The notes beneath the pieces were generated by a model, which was given only the letters and a program-made list of their open reading frames with translations, was not told the origin of the DNA and made no database searches. The translations under genes were made by a program, and so were the position numbers. A stretch of DNA of 64,000 bases from contig JAKAKL010000022.1 in assembly GCA_021824565.1 (NCBI GenBank), forward strand, positions 1 to 64,000, read 5' to 3'. Every line of letters begins with the position of its first letter. The first letter of the stretch is position 1. The DNA comes from Bacteroidota bacterium. Its GTDB lineage: Bacteria; Bacteroidota; Ignavibacteria; Ignavibacteriales; Ignavibacteriaceae. Shown here piece by piece: positions 55,410 to 63,806 of this stretch.

Positions 55410-56773
55410 AAGAAAAAATTAGAATTGCTTCGGGACAAGGATTCTGGGGCGACTTGATCGACGCGCCGTATCAGCAAGTTACGAAAGGCGGGATAGATTA
55501 TCTTGTTATGGATTATCTTGCCGAAGTTACAATGTCGATTCTTCAGAAGCAGAAGAATAAAAATCCGAAACTCGGCTATGCAAAAGATATTCCCGAACTG
55601 ATGAAAAGGATTCTCCCGATCTGTAAAGAAAAGGGAATTAAGGTAATCACGAACGGCGGCGGCGTGAACCCGATTGCCTGCGCGGAAGCAGTGATTGACG
55701 TGGCAAAAAGTTTAGGCATCAATCAGCTAAAAGTCGCAGTCGTACTTGGAGATGATATTAAAGACAGAATCGATGAAATAATATCGTCCGGCTGCGAATT
55801 GAACAACATGGACACCCACGATTCCATCAAAAATATAAAAGATAAAATCTTAAGCGCGAACGTTTACTTCGGCGCCGTTCCGATTGTAGAAGGATTAAAA
55901 GCAGGAGCCGATATAGTAATTACCGGGCGTACTACGGATACGGGTTTAACCCTGGCTCCGATGATTTATGAATTCGGTTGGGATGTAAAAAATTACGACT
56001 TAATGTCCGCCGGAACGATTGCCGGGCATATACTTGAATGCGGCGCGCAATCTTCAGGGGGAAACTTTTTGGGAGATTGGGAGTCTATACCGGATATGGC
56101 TGAAGTTGGTTTCCCGATTGCTGAGGCTTTCCCTAACGGCGAGTTTATTATTACCAAGCATAATGGAACCGGAGGAAGAGTTTCGTATGAAACCGTTGCA
56201 GAGCAGCTTCTTTATGAAATCGGAAATCCAAAAGAATATATAACTCCCGATTGCGTCGCTGACTTTACTTCAATTAAACTTGAAGATTTGGGAAACGACC
56301 GCGTAAGAGTTTTTAACATCAGCGGAGAACAGGCAACTAAGTTTTACAAAGTTTCCTGCTCTTATGCAAGCGGGTATTCTTCTTCCGCGACGCTGACTTA
56401 TTCCTGGCCCCAGGCTTTGACAAAAGCTAAATCGGCTGACGCTATTTTAAGAAAGAGATTGCAAAATCTAAATTTAAAATTTGAAGAGATAAGGACGGAA
56501 TTTGTTGGCTACAATTCATGTCATGGTCCGCTTTCAGTTAAATTGGACGAAGATAATATAAATGAGATAATGCTCCGCGTGGCTGTAAGATCGGATGATT
56601 ATTATTCAGTGGAAAGATTCGGGAAAGAGATTGCTCCGTTAATCTTAACAGGACCTCCAAGCGTAACCGGCTTTGCGGGCGGCAGACCAAAGCCGAGCGA
56701 CGTTGTTGCTTATTGGCCCGCCTTAATGCCGAAGAACTTAGTTGAACCAAAAATTAAAATTGTGGAGATCTAA
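55406..56773 (+). CDS. AtuA-family (DUF1446) protein, large part
   Basis: A 455-residue protein of the acyclic terpene utilisation AtuA family. Signatures are RIASGQGFWGDLIDAP, VMDYLAEVTMSIL, TNGGGVNPIACAEAV, VITGRTTDTGLTLAPMIYEF and HNGTGGRVSYET. The reaction of the family is not firmly known; AtuA acts in citronellol or geraniol catabolism in Pseudomonas. The C-terminal ferredoxin-fold domain often fused to it is encoded here by the next gene. It overlaps miaA by 4 bp, which places it in a housekeeping operon rather than a terpene cluster. Confidence 0.85.
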   Translation: MKEKIRIASGQGFWGDLIDAPYQQVTKGGIDYLVMDYLAEVTMSILQKQKNKNPKLGYAKDIPELMKRILPICKEKGIKVITNGGGVNPIACAEAVIDVAKSLGINQLKVAVVLGDDIKDRIDEIISSGCELNNMDTHDSIKNIKDKILSANVYFGAVPIVEGLKAGADIVITGRTTDTGLTLAPMIYEFGWDVKNYDLMSAGTIAGHILECGAQSSGGNFLGDWESIPDMAEVGFPIAEAFPNGEFIITKHNGTGGRVSYETVAEQLLYEIGNPKEYITPDCVADFTSIKLEDLGNDRVRVFNISGEQATKFYKVSCSYASGYSSSATLTYSWPQALTKAKSADAILRKRLQNLNLKFEEIRTEFVGYNSCHGPLSVKLDEDNINEIMLRVAVRSDDYYSVERFGKEIAPLILTGPPSVTGFAGGRPKPSDVVAYWPALMPKNLVEPKIKIVEI

Positions 56774-56774
56774 A

Positions 56775-57086
56775 ATGAAAATAAGACTTAAAGAAATTGC
56801 TCACGGCAGAAGCGGCGACAAAGGCGACGCGGCTAATATCGGAATCATTGCTTATGATGACAAAGGATTTGAAGTATTAAAAAAATATTTAACTACAGAA
56901 AAAGTTAAAAAGCATTTTGAAGGGATTTGCTTTGGCGAGGTTGAAAGATACGAGCTGCCAAACTTGCGCGCCTTGAACTTTTTGCTTCACAATACTCTTG
57001 GCGGCGGCGGCACCGTGTCGTTAAAGCATGATGCACAGGGGAAAACATTAGCTGCCGCGCTGCTTAGAATGGAATTAGAAGTTTAA
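56775..57086 (+). CDS. AtuA-associated small ferredoxin-fold-like protein
   Basis: A 103-residue protein beginning MKIRLKEIAHGRSGDKGDAA, the motif of the C-terminal domain of AtuA-type proteins. GVERYELPNLRALNFLLHNT-like sequence (here GEVERYELPNLRALNF) and the glycine-rich LGGGGTVS follow. I use ATG 56775, 1 bp after the AtuA stop, instead of an upstream in-frame TTG at 56742 that would run into AtuA. It probably assembles with the preceding large protein as two chains of one enzyme. Function unknown. Confidence 0.8.
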   Translation: MKIRLKEIAHGRSGDKGDAANIGIIAYDDKGFEVLKKYLTTEKVKKHFEGICFGEVERYELPNLRALNFLLHNTLGGGGTVSLKHDAQGKTLAAALLRMELEV

Positions 57087-57122
57087 TTAAAAAATCATTT
57101 ACTGAACGAAAGAAAAATATTT

Positions 57123-58224
57123 ATGTATGCGGAAGAATTAAAAAGATTGAACGTACTTAAGAAGAGAGTCTCTGATCTACGAGGTTATCTTTGACGTCGA
57201 TAATAAAGACTCAAAGATAAAAGATCTTCAATACAGATCCACCGAGCCTTCTTTTTGGGATAACCAGATTGAAGCGCAAAAGGTACTGCAGGAAGTTAAG
57301 GTGCTCGAATCGTGGGTTCTACTTTGGCGCTTAATTGATAAAAAAGCTTCAAGCATCGGAGAATATATTGAGCTTGCCGAATCGGAAAGCGATAATACTG
57401 TCTCCGATGAAATTAATTCGGAATTAAATTCTCTTGAAAAGGAAATTGAAGACGCCGAATTTAAGAATATGCTTAGCGGAAAGGATGACGATAAGAACTG
57501 CATCCTAACAATACATTCGGGCGCAGGCGGAACAGAAGCGCAGGATTGGGCAGACATGCTGATGAGGATGTATTTACGCTGGGGAGAGCAAAACGGATAC
57601 AAAATGTCAATCGCCGATATTCTCGAAGGCGACGGCGCCGGTATAAAAAGCACCACGATTGAAGTTGCCGGGCAATTTGCCTACGGATATTTAAAAGCAG
57701 AAAATGGGGTTCACCGTTTAGTTAGAATTTCTCCTTTCGATTCAAATAAAAAACGCCATACCTCTTTCGCTTCGGTATTTGTTATACCGGAAGTAGACGA
57801 CACGATAGAGATTGATATTAATCCAGCAGATCTGCGAATTGATACTTATCGATCCGGCGGGAAAGGCGGGCAAAACGTAAATAAAGTTGAGACTGCTGTT
57901 AGGATAACTCATATCCCTACGGGAACCGTAGCTGCGTGCCAGAGTGAACGCTCGCAAGTGCAGAATAAGAACGGGGCAATGAAACTTTTGCGTTCAAAAC
58001 TTTACCAGCTTGAAAAAGAAAAGCAGGATGCTGAGCTTGACGAAGTTGAAAAGAGCAAAATGAAAATAGAATGGGGAAGTCAAATTCGTTCTTACGTTTT
58101 CCATCCTTATAATATGGTAAAAGATCATAGGACCGAAGTAGAGACTTCCGATGTTCAAGGAGTAATGGACGGCGATCTTAATAAATTTATAAAGGCATAC
58201 TTGCTGAAGTTTAGTAAGAATTAA
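57123..58224 (+). CDS. prfB: Peptide chain release factor 2, with programmed +1 frameshift
   Basis: RF2 of about 366 residues, ending translation at UGA and UAA. The first part runs from ATG 57123 to codon CTT 57189-57191, then an in-frame TGA (57192-57194). Skipping T57192 continues at GAC 57193 to the stop at 58224. The site GAGGTTATCTTTGAC has the classic CTT-TGA-C slip codons and an upstream SD-like GAGG. Motifs in the body are the stop-codon-reading SPF ([15 protein letters not shown]) and GGQ in [13 protein letters not shown]. Frameshifting autoregulates RF2: low RF2 allows slippage. Length and domains are normal after joining. Confidence 0.96.
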
Positions 58225-58335
58225 AATTGAAAATTTCATTAGCTTTTGAACTTAAGCATTAACTTGATCTATCGCAGATTCAAGATTAATTATAAGTTCA
58301 AGCTTAAGTTTAAGATCATGCATGCGGATATAATT

Positions 58336-58728
58336 ATGGTTAAGAAAAAGAAAGCGGTAAAAGACAAGAAAAAAAATAATCGCCAGGATTTTTTTGATCG
58401 AGTCTATAAGGTTGTTGGAGAAATTCCCTACGGAAAAGTTACAACATACGGAGATATTGCGGAAGCCTGTGGTACAAGAGCCGCCGCGAGAACAGTCGGC
58501 TGGGCTTTAAATGGTGCTAAAGAATCCGGACTGCCTTGTCACCGGGTTGTAAATAGATTTGGAGCTTTAACCGGGAAGCAGCATTTTGGCGATTTTCAGA
58601 TAATGGAAGATTTACTTCATTCAGAAGGAGTGGAATTTGATAAAGACGGCTGCGTGCTTATGGATAAATATTTGTGGATTCCGCCAAAAGCAAAATCGAC
58701 TTCTGGAACAAAGAAAAGTAAAAGATAA
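58336..58728 (+). CDS. MGMT-family DNA methyltransferase-like protein, DNA-binding domain only
   Basis: A 130-residue protein from ATG 58336; an upstream in-frame TTG at 58246 would add a tail that looks like the shadow of prfB-downstream sequence. A basic Lys-rich start is followed by GEIPYGKVTTYGDIAEACGT, RAAARTVGWALNG and GLPCHRVVNRFGALTGK. The PCHR motif keeps the methyl-acceptor Cys, unlike alkyltransferase-like proteins (PWHR), so O6-alkylguanine repair is possible. The usual N-terminal domain of Ada/Ogt is absent. It stands 111 bp after prfB and ends 6 bp before the converging gene. Confidence 0.85.
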   Translation: MVKKKKAVKDKKKNNRQDFFDRVYKVVGEIPYGKVTTYGDIAEACGTRAAARTVGWALNGAKESGLPCHRVVNRFGALTGKQHFGDFQIMEDLLHSEGVEFDKDGCVLMDKYLWIPPKAKSTSGTKKSKR

Positions 58729-58734
58729 ATTTCT

Positions 58735-59679
58735 TTACCAGTTTTCCGAATATCTTTCAACCTTAACCGAAGACACGCCGGCTTTTATGGTTAAATAAAT
58801 TTTCTTCTTCGCCGAATTAAAATTTTCTGTTTGATACAAATTTGAGCCGATTTTATTAAAGCCTTCAAAATCTTTTGAAGACAGAGCGAAGTCGGTTTTA
58901 ATTTCGCAGCCGGCAGAATCCGGCACTTGAATTTTAATGCTGGAAGCTCCGGTTCTTAAATTAAAATTAGAAACGTCGTTTCTATCTCCAAGTTTCAAAT
59001 TTAGAGAAGCAGCTCCCATATCCAAAGCAGCGTCTTGAATTTTGTAAGGGCTTAAATCAAAGTCGAGCGAAGCCGCTCCAACTTTGAAATTCATATTCCA
59101 AATAGGATTTGCATTTAATTCAAGTTCAACTTTATTCCTCACTTTCCCGTGCATAAAGCTGAAGTGCTTACTTTTCATATCGAGATAGACTGAAGCCTGG
59201 TCGCCAGAATCTGTTCTTGTAAGGTTATAATTATCTTTTATGCCGCCTGTATATGCATTTAATAGGTTATTTGTTGTATTGCCGATTATGAAAGTCCCGG
59301 CGCCTGCATCAAAATTAAAAATTGCTTTTTGTATTTTAGTCGAGTATGCTTCCGAATAGGAGGTAGTATCGTAGTTATCCTCAAAGTCGAAGCTGAATCC
59401 GTTGTTATTGTGAAATATAAAATGATCGCCGCTGAAATAGCATGCCGTTCTAAAACCGGTGAACAAAACTACGGCAAGAATAACGGCGGCAAAAATTGCA
59501 AGTAGGCTTTTGAAAAAGGAATTACCAACCATTAACGAGATGCCCCAGAATATAAATATCAGCGGCCATAGCTTCCATAAGTAGTCGAAGTTATAACGAA
59601 GAAAATTTAAATTGTCTAACAGAATTAGCGCGCCAATCGTAACGAACAACATGCCCCAGAATATATGTTTTGTTTTCAT
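58735..59679 (-). CDS. LiaF-like membrane protein with N-terminal helices and C-terminal beta domain
   Basis: A 314-residue protein. Residues 1-75 contain about three or four helices, including KHIFWGMLFVTIGALILLDN and LWPLIFIFWGISLMVGN (DUF5668-like). Residues about 110-314 form a beta-rich part with GAASLDFDLSPYKI, GAASLNLKLG, TGASSIKIQVP and GVSSVKVE, a repeated G-A/V-S-S/L pattern like the LiaF/YvqF C-terminal domain. Such proteins act in envelope-stress response. It follows a PspC protein by 18 bp on the same strand, so the two are co-transcribed. Confidence 0.75.
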   Translation of the reverse strand: MKTKHIFWGMLFVTIGALILLDNLNFLRYNFDYLWKLWPLIFIFWGISLMVGNSFFKSLLAIFAAVILAVVLFTGFRTACYFSGDHFIFHNNNGFSFDFEDNYDTTSYSEAYSTKIQKAIFNFDAGAGTFIIGNTTNNLLNAYTGGIKDNYNLTRTDSGDQASVYLDMKSKHFSFMHGKVRNKVELELNANPIWNMNFKVGAASLDFDLSPYKIQDAALDMGAASLNLKLGDRNDVSNFNLRTGASSIKIQVPDSAGCEIKTDFALSSKDFEGFNKIGSNLYQTENFNSAKKKIYLTIKAGVSSVKVERYSENW

Positions 59680-59697
59680 TTTAGCTCCTTCAAATTT

Positions 59698-60141
59698 TTA
59701 TTTCTTTGAATTAAGTAAAAGTGCCAGACCGATTGCAACCAAGACTAACGGCCAGAAATCATGGAAATAAAAATGCGGAAAATAATTATCCGCCAGAAAT
59801 AGAAAACCTAAAATGATTAACACAGCCCCAGCAAAACTTTTTCTTTTATGGATATGCTGCTCATAAACTCTTTGATCATCCTGCTGAGTTTGAGAAGCGT
59901 TGCCGGTGTCCTGCGGCTGAGCGCTCGGGGGAGTTTCCGTATGAACGTCATTTGGATACGGAGCTTCGGGTACAACGATCCACAGTATTATGTAGCCTAA
60001 AATGCCGCTGCCGCCCATAAATACTGTGACTATAAATAGAATTCTTACAAGTGTAGGATCTAGATCAAAATATTCGGCTATTCCTCCGGCAACACCTCCG
60101 AGCATTTTATCTTTACGAGAACGGTATAATTTCTTGTTCAT
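59698..60141 (-). CDS. PspC-domain protein
   Basis: A 147-residue membrane protein. I choose ATG at 60141, which follows CAGGAGTTTAAC; an upstream in-frame start at 60174 would add 11 residues. The PspC domain reads LYRSRKDKMLGGVAGGIAEYF, then DPTLVRILFIVT, with one or two helices. A Pro/Gln/Thr-rich linker (near 70-95) leads to a DUF5668-like helix pair (FAGAVLIILGFLFLADNYFP and FWPLVLVAIGLALLL). It is related to phage-shock-protein C and to LiaI-type proteins. It leads the two-gene minus-strand unit with the LiaF-like protein. Confidence 0.88.
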   Translation of the reverse strand: MNKKLYRSRKDKMLGGVAGGIAEYFDLDPTLVRILFIVTVFMGGSGILGYIILWIVVPEAPYPNDVHTETPPSAQPQDTGNASQTQQDDQRVYEQHIHKRKSFAGAVLIILGFLFLADNYFPHFYFHDFWPLVLVAIGLALLLNSKK

Positions 60142-60305
60142 GTTAAACTCCTGAAATAATTTTTTAATTCTCAACCGGTATATTAATTAATTCAAATTTA
60201 ATTGCTAAAGTTTTGTTATTATCGGCATTATTGCCTGAACTGCGGAATTTTTATTTCTCCGGCGGCGGTTTAAATAAAGAATATTTCAGTATATTCTTAA
60301 TCAAA

Positions 60306-60337
60306 TTGTAAAACGAAAAGTCCTTTTATATTTTTGC
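60306..60337 (+). promoter_or_regulatory. Bacteroidota-type promoter upstream of nadE
   Basis: TTG at 60306-60308 and TATTTTTGC at 60329-60337 are separated by 20 nt, matching the TTG (-33) and TAnnTTTG (-7) consensus of Bacteroidota primary-sigma promoters. The start of nadE is at 60358, 21 bp further. Confidence 0.6.
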
Positions 60338-60357
60338 AAGAAAAAAACAGGCAATAA

Positions 60358-61995
60358 ATGAAGATAGCTCTTTGCCAGATAAATACCATTATTGGCGATC
60401 TTGAATTTAACAAATCAAAAATTATTAATGGCTATAAAAAAGCCGTTAAAGATGAAGTTGATCTGGTAATCTTTCCGGAATTATCATTGACCGGTTATCC
60501 TCCGCTTGATTTAGTTGAGAAGAATGAGTTTAGACTGGCAGTGAAGAAAGCCGCCGATGAAATCGCTTCTGTTACCGGCGATGTTGGGCTTCTATTCGGG
60601 ACAATAACTGAAGATGATGATTTAATAGGGACGGACATACATAATTCGGCAGTCCTTTGTTACGAAGGGAAAATTCAATTTGTTCAGCACAAGACATTAA
60701 TTCCAAATTACGATGTATTTGATGAAATGCGTTACTTTGACATGGCTAAAAATGTTAGAGTGTTCAATTTTAAAGGAGAGAAGTTGGGAATATCTATTTG
60801 TGAAGACATTTGGAATGACGCCGATTACTGGCATAAGCGGCGGTACAGCGTCGATCCAGTAAAAGAATTAATCGATATAGGCTCGACAGTGTTAATAAAT
60901 ATTTCTGCAAGTCCATACGCTTACCAGAAAAGACAAAACAGACAGAAGATGCTTTCAGTATTGACAGGGAAAGATAAAATTCCTTTGGCTTACGTTTGTA
61001 CAGTTGGCGCCCAGACCGATTTAATTTTTGACGGCGCAAGTATGTGCTTTGACAATAAGGGTAACCTTGTAAAACTCGGTAAAGCTTTTGACGAAGATTA
61101 TTTCATCTTTGATACCAAGGGAAAATATTTTCCAATATTAAACTCCGAAGGAATTTTTGAGGAAGAAGTTTTAGATGCGCTGGTATATGGCTTACGGGAG
61201 TATTGCGAGAAATTAAATTTTAAGAAAGTTTTAGTCGGATTGAGCGGCGGAATTGATTCGGCGTTAGTTACTTACATTGCTGTTAAAGCTGTTGGTAAAG
61301 AAAATGTTCATGTGGTTCTTATGCCTTCCCAATTTTCGAGCGAAGGCAGCGTAAAAGATTCTGAGAAACTTATTGAAAATCTCGGCATCTCATCCGAAAA
61401 TATTTCCATACAACCTGTAGTTGATAAAATTTTGGAAATAATGTCGTCATCATTTAAGAATTTACCTCAAGGCGTAACTGAAGAAAACATTCAAGCACGC
61501 GTAAGAGGAATTTACCTAATGGCAATTTCTAATAAATTTAATTATCTGCTGCTTACGACCGGCAACAAGTCTGAAATGGCTGTCGGGTATTGTACCTTAT
61601 ACGGAGATATGAGCGGCGGTTTAGCAGTTATAGCCGATGTTTATAAAACCGACGTTTACCGGCTTGCGAAGTTTATAAATAAAGATAAAGAAATTATTCC
61701 TAAAGAAATAATAACTAAAGCCCCTTCAGCAGAATTAAGATTCGGACAGAAAGATCAAGACTCACTGCCCGAATATGAATTACTTGATCAGATATTGAAA
61801 ATGTATCTTGAAGAGAATCAAGAACTAAATGAAATATCAAAAGTAATCGGAGATGAAAAAATTGTCAGATACGTTTTGAGACTTGTAGATGTAAATGAAT
61901 TTAAAAGGAAACAAGCGGCTCCTGCTTTGAGAGTTTCAACAAAAGCTTTCGGATACGGAAGAAGATATCCTATCGTTCAAGGTTGGCGAAGATAA
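60358..61995 (+). CDS. nadE: Glutamine-dependent NAD synthetase
   Basis: A 545-residue enzyme that amidates nicotinic acid adenine dinucleotide to NAD. The N-terminal nitrilase-type glutaminase domain holds FPELSLTGYPPLDL (Glu), HKTLIPNYDVFDE (Lys) and GISICEDIW (Cys). The C-terminal synthetase domain has the P-loop GLSGGIDSALV near residue 295 and GNKSEMAVGY near 400. The length is normal for the bacterial fused form. It starts at ATG with no Shine-Dalgarno in the short leader, which fits weak SD use in this group. Confidence 0.95.
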   Translation: MKIALCQINTIIGDLEFNKSKIINGYKKAVKDEVDLVIFPELSLTGYPPLDLVEKNEFRLAVKKAADEIASVTGDVGLLFGTITEDDDLIGTDIHNSAVLCYEGKIQFVQHKTLIPNYDVFDEMRYFDMAKNVRVFNFKGEKLGISICEDIWNDADYWHKRRYSVDPVKELIDIGSTVLINISASPYAYQKRQNRQKMLSVLTGKDKIPLAYVCTVGAQTDLIFDGASMCFDNKGNLVKLGKAFDEDYFIFDTKGKYFPILNSEGIFEEEVLDALVYGLREYCEKLNFKKVLVGLSGGIDSALVTYIAVKAVGKENVHVVLMPSQFSSEGSVKDSEKLIENLGISSENISIQPVVDKILEIMSSSFKNLPQGVTEENIQARVRGIYLMAISNKFNYLLLTTGNKSEMAVGYCTLYGDMSGGLAVIADVYKTDVYRLAKFINKDKEIIPKEIITKAPSAELRFGQKDQDSLPEYELLDQILKMYLEENQELNEISKVIGDEKIVRYVLRLVDVNEFKRKQAAPALRVSTKAFGYGRRYPIVQGWRR

Positions 61996-62029
61996 TTATA
62001 TTACTCAATTAATGGAAGAATTAATTAAA

Positions 62030-63799
62030 ATGAAAAAAAGATTTGCAATATTAAATATTTTGTTACTTTTAATTTCAGTTCATATTTTCCCTCAGTTAAG
62101 TCTCAGCAGCCAGCACGTAAAGATAAAATCTTATTTATCCGTTGATAAAGTTTATCCCGGCGGTAATTTCAAAATAGCGGTTAAAGCCGCTGTCGAAAAT
62201 TCATGGCATATAAATTCAAACAAGCCAAATGAAGATTATTTAATTCCTACAGCATTGCAGATCGATTCTTCTAATGGATTTAAACTTGCGAATATTATTT
62301 ATCCGAAAGCTGATGAGATTAAATTAGCTTTTTCAGATAAAGCTCTTTCAGTTTGGGAAGGCGAAATAATTTTTTATGCTGATCTTAATGTTCCGCGGAA
62401 TATAGCTTCAGGAAATTATAATACCGTTGTGAAGCTTAATTATCAGTCATGTAATAATCAAACTTGCATGCCGCCAGCGATTGCTTTAGATACATTGAAA
62501 ATATCCGTTGTAAATTCCGGCAGTACAATATCTCAAATCAATCAGGATATATTTCAGAAAGACAGTTATAAAAAAGAAAATAAAATTTCTTCAGGCAGCA
62601 GCAGCACAGTCACTTCAACGCTTGCGTCCAGCGGATTGCTTCTCAGTCTAATTTTTGTCTTTCTCGGCGGTCTCGCTTTGAACTTGACTCCATGCGTTTA
62701 TCCGTTAATTCCAATTACGATTGGATTTTTTGGAGGGCAGAGCGAAGGCAGCACCAAACGGCTTTTCCTGATGGGATTATTTTTTGTGCTCGGCATGGCA
62801 CTTACGTATTCGGTGGTTGGAGTTGTAACTGCACTAAGCGGCGCTGTATTCGGATCTCTTCTTCAAAATACATTTGTAATAATTTTTATCTCGTTGATAT
62901 TTGTAATTTTATCTCTTAGCATGTTTGGGCTTTATGAAATTCAAATGCCGAATAGTCTTGTCGCAAAAGCAGGCGGCGCAAAGAACGGATACTACGGCGC
63001 CTTCTTTATGGGATTGACAATGGGAATTGTTGCTGCTCCATGCATTGGTCCCTTTGTGCTTGGGCTTGTAACTTATGTTGCCGCAAAAGCAGATCCATTT
63101 TATGGCTTTCTTATGTTCTTCGTGCTTGCTCTTGGTTTAGGCTTGCCGTATTTATTTCTCGCAATCTTTTCAGGCAAGATTAAAAAACTTCCGCGTTCCG
63201 GCGAGTGGATGGAATCGGTCAAACATATTTTTGGCTTTATCCTTCTTGGGATGGCTTTTTATTTTATTATTCCTTTATTGCCAAAAACCTTTTCCGGTTA
63301 TATTCTTCCAGCTTATTTTATAATCGCCGCGCTTTATATAATAATTTTCGATAAGCTTGCCAACAAGATCAGAGGATTCAGGATTTTTAAGATAGTATTT
63401 TCAGTCGTTCTCTTAGTAGTTGCAATTTATTTACTCATCCCTGAAAAGAAAAGTTCAATTGAATGGAAACCTTATCAAGAGAATTTGCTTGCAAGCAATC
63501 TTCCATTGAATAAAGGCGCGATAATCGATTTCTATGCTGACTGGTGTATTCCATGTAAGGAACTCGATGCTTCAACTTTCGCTGATCCTAATGTTATAAA
63601 TGAAACTAAAGATTTTATTTCTCTAAAAGCTAATATGACTAAAACTCTTTCACCTGAAGTTGAACGGCTACGGGAAAAATATAATATTATCGGCGTACCT
63701 ACAGTATTGATCCTAAATTCTAAAGGTGAAGAAGTAAAACGCATTACCGGTTATGTTAATGCTAAAGAATTTTCTGCGATCTTAGAAAGAGTCGAATAA
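62030..63799 (+). CDS. DsbD-like thiol:disulfide interchange protein
   Basis: A 589-residue inner-membrane reductase from ATG 62030; the ATG at 62012 adds six residues in frame and is also possible. A signal peptide (to about residue 24) is followed by a periplasmic domain with Cys pair CNNQTC, a membrane domain of about eight helices with active Cys in LTPCVYPLIPI and AAPCIGPFVL, and a C-terminal thioredoxin domain with DWCIPCKEL and GVPTVLI (cis-Pro). The three domains match DsbD, which moves electrons from thioredoxin to periplasmic partners. It converges with a thioredoxin-fold gene at the right edge. Confidence 0.9.
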   Translation: MKKRFAILNILLLLISVHIFPQLSLSSQHVKIKSYLSVDKVYPGGNFKIAVKAAVENSWHINSNKPNEDYLIPTALQIDSSNGFKLANIIYPKADEIKLAFSDKALSVWEGEIIFYADLNVPRNIASGNYNTVVKLNYQSCNNQTCMPPAIALDTLKISVVNSGSTISQINQDIFQKDSYKKENKISSGSSSTVTSTLASSGLLLSLIFVFLGGLALNLTPCVYPLIPITIGFFGGQSEGSTKRLFLMGLFFVLGMALTYSVVGVVTALSGAVFGSLLQNTFVIIFISLIFVILSLSMFGLYEIQMPNSLVAKAGGAKNGYYGAFFMGLTMGIVAAPCIGPFVLGLVTYVAAKADPFYGFLMFFVLALGLGLPYLFLAIFSGKIKKLPRSGEWMESVKHIFGFILLGMAFYFIIPLLPKTFSGYILPAYFIIAALYIIIFDKLANKIRGFRIFKIVFSVVLLVVAIYLLIPEKKSSIEWKPYQENLLASNLPLNKGAIIDFYADWCIPCKELDASTFADPNVINETKDFISLKANMTKTLSPEVERLREKYNIIGVPTVLILNSKGEEVKRITGYVNAKEFSAILERVE

Positions 63800-63806
63800 A
63801 AAATAT

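Noticed and set aside
57301-58224. prfB starting at 57301
   Set aside because: The upstream part from 57123 with the slippery TGA supplies the normal RF2 N-terminus.
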